Shown here one piece after another: positions 39,441-49,975 of a stretch of DNA of 64,000 bases. The translations under genes were made by a program, and so were the position numbers. This stretch comes from Mastacembelus armatus (taxonomy: Eukaryota; Chordata; Actinopteri; Synbranchiformes; Mastacembelidae): NCBI RefSeq assembly GCF_900324485.2, contig NC_046640.1, positions 9,207,857 to 9,271,856 on the forward strand, in the 5' to 3' direction. The stretch's first letter is position 1. Every line of letters begins with the position of its first letter. The notes beneath the pieces were generated by a model. The model was given only the letters and a program-made list of their open reading frames with translations. It did no database searches and was not told the DNA's origin.

Positions 39441-40846
39441 TAAGCATAAAGCTTTAGTGGATGCTTCAGCAACACGGAGGAGAGAGGCCAACTCCCAGTC
39501 AGATCTACAGCAGACATTTCTAATTAAAATTAATAAGAAATCTATCATTACCAAAGGTGTTTAGTCATCCCACTACTCAATTATTCAACCAATCAGTTCA
39601 GCGTTAGTGTACTGGTTGGTTTATTAGTGCCTGGGGATATAGTGAAACTGCCATGTAGTGTGAACCCACAGGGATTCAGTCAAGCTAATAAAATTAAAAT
39701 GTTTACACATGGGTATCCTCGTCACATCCTTGTTAAGCTGACACCAGTGTAATAATTTGTCACATTAATGCAAGTACGTTAAACAGCACATGCATTTTAA
39801 TTACAGTGACATTTGATTTTTTTTTTTTAAACCAAATTTTATTAAAACCTCTAAATTAACAAAAACTTTTCAGTTACACAGTAAAAATTGTATTATTCCA
39901 TACATCGTTTCCTACTTCTGTGCAAAATAAACCAGGGGAGCATTTAGCAATTATTTTTATTAAGATGACGAATATGTTTTTAATAAATCATTTAGTCCAT
40001 AAAACTACAAGCAGTTGGAGATGTCATCAATCTGCCCTAAACCTAAACATGTTCAATTCTCTAAGCCGTAAGATCAAAAAAAGCCTTAGTCCTTAGAAGC
40101 GACGTAATTATGTTTTGACTGATAGCTTGTTGCAGATTTGGCTTTTACTGCAAAGTTGCATTTTGTCATTTCTGACCATTTTTACCACTGAAAACATTTA
40201 ATAAGCATGATGCTTTGCCTACTTTCATTCGAAAGAATAAAATAAATTTCCATCAGCTGAGTATATTATAACAATGTTTGTGAAGATCCTCAGTCATCCA
40301 GGTTAAGTTATCTAGTCATGACAACTGTACTTCTAGTTTTTAGGTCGACCTAAAAACTAGAAGTAAAGTTGTCATGACTCAACCTCTAGATATTTTAGAA
40401 CAAATATTCTAAAACATATGGGAGGTAATTGATACAGGGACTGCATGCAAAGTAGATTTAGTATAATCTAATAACTGTGGATATTTGAGGTTGCAAAAAG
40501 CTAAATTTCATCTGTGCAACATCTCCACATTATCCCAGCTGAAATGCCATTCAATAACCAGGTTTAAAAAAAAAAAAAAGGTATAATGTATATGTGCAGA
40601 AATGTAAAATATTTATGTTCCAATTTAAAACAGTCTCAGATGAGCCTTAAACCCACAATGTGATTTGATTCTTCGCAAACAAAGAAATGGTTGATAGCAA
40701 CACCACACGTTATTTATTTAAAAACAATGCGCAGAAAACAAAACCACTCTTAAAATTATATGACACCAAAGTCTTGGATCGTGAGTCTGAAGGAAGACTG
40801 AGGGTGACATATGAATGCTGAGATTGATCACCTGTCTGAACATAAA
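39441..40846. other. Intergenic between prr14 and cd2bp2
   Basis: AT-rich sequence. It holds the palindrome at 40314-40379 and, at 40713-40718, a minus-strand AATAAA that fits the cd2bp2 3' end (about 130 bases past its stop). The segment around 40280-40310 (GATCCTCAGTCATCCAGG) resembles a dispersed fish repeat. No gene is seen. Confidence 0.45.
40314..40379. repeat. 66-bp near-perfect palindrome without a loop
   Basis: The two 33-base arms are centred on GTC|GAC at 40346/40347 and contain one mismatch. The outer ends are AGTCATGAC and GTCATGACT. It is intergenic and codes for nothing. Confidence 0.88.
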
Positions 40847-43194
40847 TCATGTATATAGCTCAAAGTCTAGTCTCTTGGAGTTGTAGAACTGAGATCCTTC
40901 CTGGTCCACCCTCCTGCAGTAAACGCCATCAGCGAAATAGCCTTCATCCACCCAATCCTACACGGGACAATGAGAAGATTAAAACTTTGCAGCCCAATAA
41001 TCTATTTAACCATGTTGGAAGTACAGTTTTTATACACAGCACCCCAATGTCAGGGGGTGGCAAATAATGAAAATTGTATCAGTCTGAACATTTATGGACT
41101 TAAATGTAGGAAACGGAAAAGATTATAGGCATGTACTTGACTTTGTTTTAAGACACACACACATGCCTGGAGTGACAATAAGCATAAAAGATTGGAGGTC
41201 ATGCCACTGACTCAATTTGTCATATTTGCTTATGCCTATATATCAGCATATGAATAGAAAATCCCTGAGTATTGGTTCACTGCATCGCCTTCAACCTTAA
41301 GTTCTGCTTTGGAATTTACTATTAATGTAAAAGAATACCTGCATCTGCTGACTGGTGAAGGGGCCATAGATTTCTGAGTTATCCTTATTTTCCCATTTGT
41401 ACTCCCACATCACTTCATCAATCACTGAAGAAAGACAAAGCTGGATTAAGCAAAACAAGATACTGAAGATACTGATACTGAAGCCAAGCACACACACAAA
41501 AGTAGCACTCTGTAACCTCTTTTGTTGTCTTCATCCTCCTCAGCCTTTGATGTACCACCATGTGTCTCATCAAACGTATCAGCAAACATGTCAAGCTCAT
41601 CTTCTTCACCATCATCACCACCACCAGTAGGTTTCTGCCCCACAGCTGGACCCTTGCTGCTCATGCTTTTCAACAAAAAGGCCAGTTTTTCATATGTTTG
41701 CTGATAGATTTCAAACATCCCTGATCCAACCAGTCTGTCAGCTAGTGCTGTGAGCCGATCAAGCTTTTCTGCATCCCTTTTGATCTGCTCTGTGGGTTCA
41801 CTCTCTTCCCTCAGTTTCTTCTTTCGTCCTCCAAGGCCTCCTAACCGACGGAGCGCTGTGGCAACAGTCTCCCCAGGCTTCAACAGTTCGACCACATCTT
41901 TAAGGAGCTGATGCTGTGTGTAGGATGCGAGGGGATCCTCAGCAGGCTCTGTCTCCTCCTCCTCCTCCTCTTCATTTTCACGATCCGCCTGTTGCTCTTC
42001 TCTCCGTTTCTCTTCCTCAGCCTCATCCTCATCACCAGCTCTGCATTTCCGTTTAGCTGCAAGACCTTTCTTCTTTTTCTTAACAGGTTGTTCTTTAACT
42101 CTCACCTGGAAGAAGGAACTTAGATTATTACACATTATTTGAGGACTTTTTCAAAGATGAAGCAAAAGTCCCAAAAATGCAATTACCCAGTCAATGTTGT
42201 CCAACCAGTTGTCTCTAATCTGTTGCTCCTTTTTGATGAAATAGTTTCCCTCTGAGTCAAAGTGTCCTTCCTGCATCTCCTCTTCTAGGTTGAAAGGTGT
42301 TATAGAAACTCCCTCATCATAGTCGATCGTTGCTCCCTCTTGGCCTGTAAAACACAGTTAGTCATGGTTTTAGGTGACATAATCGCTGCTACAGTATATT
42401 TGGACAAAATACTATCATGCTAGACATGTCACAAAGCAGTGATGGGAAGTGTCCTATTGTAGAAGAATATATCCAATACTTATTAAAATCTCAAATCATG
42501 ATTTTCTTTAAATTTAGCTCACAACTCTCTGAAAACTGAAAACAATTGTCACATAAAAGTAAATAAACTCCATGAACTGCCATTTACTGCTTCAGAGTTA
42601 CAGTCCAAATAATCAATATGACATACCTTCCACATCATCACTGGCCAAAATATCATATTTGCTGTTGTTTGTGTCGTCCCCTTCATCTTCTTCATCACTA
42701 TCAAGGGAATGTTTACCCTTGAATCTGGAGCCTGGTCCACTGACAACCTCACAACTCTAGTTGAACAGTAAAAGAAGAGAGACAGTTAGTCCAACACTGC
42801 GTAATGTTAAAAGTATTACAGGTTAAGAGCATTTTCTAAAAGAAACAGATGCAATGACTAGAAGAAAGGACTCTGCATCCTTATGAAGATTCAGAAGATT
42901 GTGCTTAGTCCAATGTAGTGGACTAAGCACCATATTGAACATCCTATTGGAGTGTGGCACCAGATATTTGATAGTGCACCATACATTACTACACTGTATA
43001 ACTACAATTTCTACTACTACAACTATCAGGATTTGATAAATACTGTGGATACATCATCTCTGAAAATGACGGCTAAATCCTGGCGATATTAACACAACCT
43101 ACAGCAACTAAGTTAATACCTTTTTATTTGGGAGATCGTCCTCCAGGTCAAACTCCCCGTTCCCGTCCTCAAATGTTACTTTCCTTTTCGGCAT
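40847..43194 (-). CDS. cd2bp2: CD2 antigen cytoplasmic tail-binding protein 2 (U5-52K)
   Basis: CD2BP2 is a U5 snRNP protein with a C-terminal GYF domain that binds proline-rich PPGHR-type peptides. Coding exons: 43120-43194, 42627-42756, 42187-42344, 41517-42105, 41339-41424 and 40847-40957, in phase, about 382 residues (human 341). Matches: [70 protein letters not shown], then [39 protein letters not shown] and [13 protein letters not shown]. The GYF signature W-x-Y-x..GPF..M..W..GYF is complete (about residues 320-365). Exon 4 has an added acidic and basic low-complexity insert between the U5-binding half and the GYF domain, which explains the extra length. A noncoding first exon probably ends at 43506 (CAG|GTACGA), with its acceptor at 43199. 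Confidence 0.96.
42901..42930. repeat. Perfect 12-bp hairpin in cd2bp2 intron 1
   Basis: Arms GTGCTTAGTCCA (42901-42912) and its complement (42919-42930) flank a 6-base loop. It is in the first coding intron. Confidence 0.8.
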
Positions 43195-44725
43195 GGTGCT
43201 ACAGAAGGAAAACAGCGACTCTTACATGTCTTACATCTCACTTAATGTGAGCTGTGACACGAGGGAACAACGTTATTTTAACACTTTCACAGACTTGGAT
43301 CTTGTAACGTTGTGAAGCGTGTTAGCTTTGCCGCTAACAATGTTAGCACATAGCAAACACACAAGCTAAACATTTATCACAGTCCAAAACTAGAGCTGAA
43401 ATACCATTTAGTTAAGCACCTAAACACAACCTTTGCACATTACCAATGCGAACATATACAAACAAGGTCACAGTTTAGATATTTAAGCACAAAACGTGAT
43501 CGTACCTGCTGGAAATAATTCAAACGACGTTTCCGTTTCTTCTTCGCTTGTTTACGTCTTCGTCTTCTTCTTCTTCGTTTCCTAAAAGTCGAAGACGGAA
43601 GGCAAACCGGTACAATACAGCCTCCCCCTGGTGAAGAGCGTAGTCTTGTTAAATTAAAGATGTATACAGCTTATTAATTACAACAAATTATGCTAAAACA
43701 CTTCTGATAATTACTTATTTTATTGTATAAACTTTCAGGTAAAAATGATAAATATTTAAATGAATCCTTCAAGTCCAAAAGGATAAAAAGGACACACTGT
43801 CACCAGGAATGAACACACCAAGTTAACAAATGTGCATTTTTAGTGGGTCATTGTCAAGATATCTAGTTATTCTTTTTTAAAATGAATAAAGAGAGAGAGA
43901 GACAGAGATTTTGGCATAACTTTTATCTAAAAGCACCTATCTACACTCTAAATGGCCTTAAATTTATTTTATTTCCTCAAGAAGATGAATTTAAAAGAAG
44001 AAGCAGGGCTCTACAAATGTAAACCTCATCTCAGATCAATAAATATAACACAAAATGCAGAAGTGAGAGACATGAAGCAGATGCATCAGACCTCAAACTT
44101 TACTTCACATCTCACTTCCAGGTAGCAGTTCTCGTCAGGGAGGCTGGTTTGTCTCAGCTGACTGCAGCCCATCAGCTCAAGGTAGACTCAAGCGGAGAAT
44201 ATAACGTGTCAGGATTTTGTTACCAGGAAGTGGGTCGAGTTATTTATATTTCAACACTTGTCCTCTCCACCCGAGGGAGAACCAGTGGTAGTAACCTGAA
44301 ACTATATATCGAAGCATTGTCTGGTTCTTGATGTACCGAAGTAAGAGAAAAGAACCAACTTCATGCGTAGGAAGGACAAGGATGCAGATATCTGTGAATG
44401 TAAATAATGTACTGATGGTGTGGAAGGGTAGCGTGACCCTGTGAGGGATTCTGCTCTGTTAGAGGTAAGTCTGAGTCACTATTTTCTATCCTGTCACTTC
44501 ATGTCAATAAGTTGGAGACAACGTGCTTTGGTGTTAGGTAATTGGCTTTACCGTAATGATGAAAGTATTTATTGTGGATCTGCTTTAAAATCCGTTTTAA
44601 AAGATTGCTGAATGTTTTTAGTCAGTGTCTAGTTGGGTTTCCTGTATTTTACTCTACCTCTCGTTCAGTTTTCAGTAAAAAGATTTTTCAAATATAAAAT
44701 GTTTTTTTTATGTTTAGGTGTTGGG
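43195..44725. other. Divergent promoter region of cd2bp2 and the PHETA-like gene
   Basis: The cd2bp2 5' UTR exon lies at about 43506-43600 (minus). A CTTCTTCTTC-type tract covers 43537-43580. A probable noncoding first exon of the PHETA-like gene ends at 44464 (AGAG|GTAAGT, plus), with the next acceptor (TTTAG) at 44717. GAGAGA repeats lie near 43890. No other coding exon is seen. Confidence 0.5.
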
Positions 44726-45890
44726 ATGAAGCTGCATGAGAAGATTTTAACTCATTACCTATCATGCACCTCTCCTGTAGATAAAGAGGGATATCTCTAT
44801 AAAAAGGTTTGAGAAAACATAAAACGCAAAACAACATAAAATGATCAACTCTTTTCTTATGATAGCAAATGCAACAATCCTGTTTTACTTTGACATCTCT
44901 CTCCATAGAAAAAGCGAAATGCCACCTACCAGCAACGGTGGTTCGTCCTGAAGGCAAACCTGCTTTTCTACCAGGAGCGCCCAGCTGACCGACACCTGCT
45001 GGGGGTCATCGTGCTGGAGGGATGTGCAGTGACATGCTTAGATTCTGACGGACAGTTTACCTTTTCCCTGGTGTTTGACAGGCCTGGATTCAAAACCTAT
45101 AGATTTGCAGCAGTAGATCGTCAGAGTCAAGAGAGCTGGGTGAGAGCTCTCCTCTCAGCCAGCCACCATCACCTCTCCAAGCTGGTATGGGACCTGGAGA
45201 GGCAATATGAAGGTGTGTTAGGAGGGTTGGGACCTTTTCCCATTTCATTTATTATTTGAAATAATAGTTTAACATAATTACAAATAGTCACTTTCAGTAC
45301 AAGTGTTAATCAGCGAACTTTGGAGTATCTAATAGCTGCATTGTCAATTTCAGACCAGGCTAGTTGTTTCCACCTTCTCAGTCTTTGTGCTTAGCTACAG
45401 TGACAGGCTGCCAGTGGCACCCAGTTATAGAAATAATATTTTTATTGTAAGTGTGATACTAATTTTCTTTTTTGCATCTGCAGAAGCTAAACGGCAGCAG
45501 GGCTCTGGTGAGTCCCGTCACAGGTCCTCTATCACTGCCGTCAAACAGTCCACACTCAGCTTCTTCCCTGTGCAGAGGCCAATAGTAAAGGTGAGGGAGG
45601 TGAGAAGCTTCAGTGACAGCACTGTTTTACAAGCACCTTCTATATCGACCAAAGTGGTGGCAAAAAAGTCGCCTAAACTGTGGCATAGGAGAAATGCTCA
45701 CGTCACACCCCTGAATGGACCGGCACCTTTGTATGGAGAATGGCCTTTAGTGGGTTTTGATCCACTTGAGGATTTCAGCAAACTACATGAGTATTATGGC
45801 CAGGAAGTGAAGAAAGCAAGAGAGGAATGGCTGAGGGGTCGACAAGCAGAGGAGGAGCACAGTGATGAAGATCTCATTGACCTGGGGTGA
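44726..45890 (+). CDS. Sesquipedalian (PHETA/FAM109)-like PH-domain protein
   Basis: Three coding exons, 44726-44806, 44909-45212 and 45484-45890, join in phase to 263 residues. It begins MKLHEKILTHYLSC (human PHETA1/2 begin MKLNERS) and continues with GYLYKKKKRNATYQQRWFVL, LLFYQERPADRHLLGVIVLE, GFKTYRFAAVDRQSQESWV and LVWDLERQYE, a complete PH domain at about residues 18-125. Residues 226-237 read FSKLHEYYGQEV, the F&H motif by which sesquipedalians bind the ASH-RhoGAP part of OCRL and INPP5B. The family works in endosome-to-Golgi recycling. The tail DEDLIDLG resembles a clathrin-box-like acidic leucine motif. The protein is diverged from both human paralogues, so I give no symbol; it could be a third family member. 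A V-SINE sits in its likely 3' UTR. Confidence 0.83.
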
Positions 45891-46245
45891 AAGAAAATAG
45901 GAACTGAGACTGAGCGATTCATGTGTGGCATTGAGGAACTGAACCTTCAGTATTTGAAGTTGTAGGCCCAGATATATATAAATGTGCTAAAGGTCTATCT
46001 TTATTTCATAGAATCAGCCTTGATCATTTTAATCAATTTCAAAGCAACGTGTAATTTGCTTGATGTGCCTGAGCCAAGGCAGCCTGCTCATACAACTAAA
46101 ACCAAATATATACTGTCAGTCTTTTGGACATTAGGCAACCTGCAGGTCCTGTCCACAAGCATTTTAACTTGTTAACTTGTTGTATACGAGTTTGACAGCA
46201 AGCCAGGAAAAGCTAAAAGTAATTCAGGGATATAAATTTGTTATT

Positions 46246-46605
46246 AGGGCAGCACGGTGGATGAGTGGTTAGCGCTGTTGCCTCACAGCAAGAAGGTTCC
46301 TGGTTTGAAACCCAGCAGAGGCCTTTCTGTGTGGAGTTTGCATGTTCTCCCTGTGCTTGTGTGGGTTTTCTCCAGGTACTCTGGTTTCCTCCCACAGTCC
46401 AAAAACATGTATGTCAGGTTGATTGGTGACTCTAAATTGCCCATAGGAGTGAGTGTGAGTGTGTGAGGTTGTTTGTCTCTATGTGGCCCTGTGATGGACT
46501 GGTGACCTGTCCAGGGTGGACCCCTGCCTTTCACCCAAAGAGAGCTGGGATAGGCTCCAGCTGATCCCCGTGATCCTGATTAAGGAATAAGTGGGTATAG
46601 ATAAA
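46246..46605 (+). mobile_element. V-SINE (DANA/Mermaid-like)
   Basis: A tRNA-like head (GGCAGCACGGTGGATGAGTG, GTTAGCGCTG, box-B-like GGTTTGAAACCC) is followed by the conserved V-SINE central block (TGTGTGGAGTTTGCATGTTC) and a LINE-like tail (GTGATGGACTGGTGACCTG). It is on the plus strand, inside the probable 3' UTR of the PHETA-like gene. The CpG sites of the head are mostly lost and there are small differences from the remembered consensus, so it is an old copy. Confidence 0.85.
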
Positions 46606-46982
46606 GATTTTTAGCAATCTTTAGCATCTAATGTAAAAGTCATATGAAAACCTAATATTGATGTTGTTTGATTGGCAAATCAATCTATTCTTCCAATCAG
46701 CTATTTTGTCCAGCTTTTTGTCTAATCATTAGTTTTTTATATGACCAATATGTGATGCAAATATCTGTAATTCATGCACTTGTTAAACAGCGATAGACCC
46801 TGGCAGCTGGCATGACAAAAATGTCTTTAAAAGTTTGACATCTAACCCGTGGAAACCCTGCTGATTTGTACTCATGTTGGAACATGCTGCTGAATGAGAT
46901 GTTATGAACAGTTTCATTTATAATGTAACAAAAGCTTTCCAGTATTAATCAACAGTATTATGTATTTTTCTTTGCATGAAAA

Positions 46983-46988
46983 AATAAA
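46983..46988 (+). terminator. Putative polyadenylation signal of the PHETA-like gene
   Basis: AATAAA lies about 1.1 kb past the stop and beyond the V-SINE. It is the first clear canonical signal downstream. Confidence 0.4.
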
Positions 46989-49975
46989 AGCAATCTGCTC
47001 ATTTTAAATGTCTCATATTTAGACAGTTGACATGTTAACACGCAACCTTATAGATGTGCAGTATAATATTAAAGATTTCTAGTAACGTTATCAGGGTTTT
47101 GTATATTTAACTCAATTTGAGCAATTTTTCTTAAAGCAGGAAAAATATTTTACATGTAAGACTCATGTTCTCAAAAATAACTGAAATATTCAACAACAGT
47201 GGGGTAAAGCTTGTATTATTTCTTTGCTTAAGAGTGTACCTGACGGTTGGAAAACAGCAGAGGGCGCTGCAGGCACAGTGTGTGAAGTGAACCGGCTGAT
47301 TTAGGAAGTGCAATCATATCAATATGACTGAGTCACAAAAAGCTCAGTGATTTACAGGAATGTGGAAGAAATGACGGTGGCTCCTGTTAAAGCTGACACA
47401 TCCAGTATAAGGCTAAATTAAGAGGCTTGTACTGAGTTATCCTTTACAACATACTGTCGTTTTCATTAAATTCACTGTGTTATCACCAACACCATCTGTG
47501 TTGTCAGACACTTGACCTTAAATCCAAACTTTACTGTATGGTGGTTCATGTAATACATTCTCAGATGGAGTCAAATAACATAACAGGGCAACCTGAGGCT
47601 GGCAGGTAATGAAACACACTGGAGTAAAACATCACTAACCCTGACACCCTCCTGTATATGTATAGCTGGGAGTTTCTCCACATGCCGGATCCTACAGACA
47701 CACATACCAGTCATGTGACAAAATGATAGATGGCTTCAGACCAGCGTGGTAAGAGGTTTCACATTACAGCACCGGCCCCTGCAATGTACACACATCTGTA
47801 TGGAAACACTTGGCAGCATGTAAACACATTGTGGTGTGATACCATTTTTACTGTTTCATAAAGTCAGGAAACTGCATCTGATGTGACGCATCTGTGAAAA
47901 GTCTGAGATGTCACAGCCTATTTTCATTCCATTATTTGCATTTGAGAATCTCAAACTGTTCTGCCACATAAGACATGGAAAAATAAGTAGCAAAATCTGC
48001 CAAAAGTGCACACTGAGTCGCAAAAATCAACCCCAAAAAGACTTTAAACCAAAATTTGATTCCAATTTTTTTTTTTTAATTGCAAGATTATCAGACTGGC
48101 TGTTCAAATAAATTTAAAATGAAGTTTCCAAACTGCACAAAAAACAATATTCATGGCACCATGGGATGTTACACTTCAGTGTTAGTATGATTCATTTAAA
48201 GTTTAAAACAAAGGTGGTTACAAAATCTCTCCAGTAAGTTGACGTCAAGCTGATGTGTCAGCATGAATGAGCTGTTGTAGCCCCTACGCCTTTTCCTGAA
48301 AGATAACATGTGCTGGAACATGGTTTACTCCTGCACCAAGGTGGCAATGACTCAAGTAAACCACAGGTCAAAGGTTAACAAGAACACAAGGTCGGGGCTG
48401 ACAGCTAGCCAGTCAGGCTGTGCATGTCCTGAACGCACAAGATAAACAAACTTCTATCTCATCCATATAACAGCAGGAGTGGAAACCAGTAAAGAGACAC
48501 TCGACTCATCCCTGACCGTAGGGGGGAGAGGCGTTCAGTGGAAACACAAACAGTCATGATCAGGGTGCAAAAATAAATCCATTCAATAGTCAAGATTAGC
48601 TGTTGTAGTTGATAATGAAATGAAAACCAGATTATCCCTGAGCTAAATTTGGAAATAAAAACTCACAAAACAAATGAAGGAAAGCGTTTTGGTCTGGGAG
48701 AGCTTGGCACGTTGGCAGACGGTCAAGTTTATTTAGCTATTTCAGTCGCCCTCAGCTGTCCCTTTTCTGTTCTCCTGGGAATGTCTGCTGCCATCACCCT
48801 GCCAAGTAAACCATGTATATTTATAGGGGGGGGGGGGCATGAGGAGTAGACGGCGCGAGAAGGCGACTTGGAGCAAACAGGTGGCAAAGCATTCATGAGA
48901 CCAGTCACCAAACCTTTGTAGTGATGAGAAAGTAGCAGCCAGAGGTTAACGGTACTTTCACTTGTCTGGCATGTTGTTAGTGACTCAACCTGAAAAAAGC
49001 AGAAACAAGAAGTCCACATAAACTTTAGAACCACCTAAGCTAAAACATTGTTTAAACTTTGTAAAAGATGATTTGACGTTAAACTACCAAACTGCATATC
49101 CAGAGTCTCCTTTTCAACCAGCTCCTTCAGTACGACGCTCATTGTGTATTTATCAAATAATGTCATACTATCATTCACCTGTGTCATTTGTCTGCGGGAG
49201 TACTTTTTCTTCGAATACTTTAAGTACATTTCATATATAAATTTCATATATATTTCATATATATACTTCTTTTTCCATAAGAGTTATTTTGATTATTATC
49301 ATTCTCATAAGTCAGACACTGTAAATGTCAGTTCACATATTTGCTCCTCCATCATAACGTCTTTGGGAAAATCCCCTTTTTGACATGAGCATCGTTAATT
49401 CACCACAACTTAAAATAAGAAGGCAGAGCTGTGCACATACAGGGTAAAAGCTGCATCAGTTGCTGAGGGTATAGAATGATTGTATCTCAGTCTGTAATAT
49501 CGCAATGGACATCACAAACCAAAAATAACGTCAGCGAGTGGCCACTGTGTCTCTCTGCATGCAGATGGTGGTGGACATAAGGAGGGTGGAGAGACAGTGT
49601 CCGGCGGTCCAACGAGCATCTATGTCCCGAATGTCCTTATTAGTCCACGTGGGACTGCAAACCTATGGCATGGTCCCTCAGCTATCAAGTTTACCTAATT
49701 CCAAGACTCCTGGGTCTATTTTTGCTCTCCTGTAAGGTGATATGCTGAACCGCCATTCTGTCTCCTTTACTTTTGCCATCAGTTGATCCTTGACCATCCC
49801 CTCTCTCTCTCTCCATCTCTTTTTTTTTTTTAATCCCCATCCAAACTTGAGGCTGTGGCTAAAGTTAGATTGGCCAGCAGAGAGGTATATAAGCCCCCAG
49901 AGATATACGTATAACGCGGCTTCACACTGTCTTCTCTTTCTTGATCATCCAAACCTCCACTCATACCGTCTCAAG
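46989..49975. other. Intergenic, upstream of mylpf
   Basis: No coding exon was found in about 3 kb. It holds a 12-G run (48826-48837), an AT-rich TTTCATATAT repeat (49229-49268) and a T run near 49820. Muscle enhancers of mylpf would be expected in the last part, but none was proven by eye. Confidence 0.45.
49886..49892 (+). promoter_or_regulatory. mylpf: mylpf TATA box
   Basis: TATATAA lies 90 bases before the start codon, and an inverted CCAAT (ATTGG, 49869-49873) lies just upstream. This fits a strong, tissue-specific promoter with transcription starting near 49915-49920. Confidence 0.7.

Noticed and set aside
45546-45572. PIP-box-like QSTLSFFP in the PHETA-like protein
   Set aside because: The spacing is one residue short of the Qxx[LIM]xx[FY][FY] consensus, and a PCNA link makes no sense for an endosomal PH protein.
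46246-46330. A real tRNA gene
   Set aside because: The box-A- and box-B-like motifs are followed by the V-SINE core, and no cloverleaf acceptor stem closes around them.
46257-46534. Open frames on both strands over the V-SINE
   Set aside because: Fully explained by the tRNA-derived SINE; its RNA polymerase III head is noncoding.
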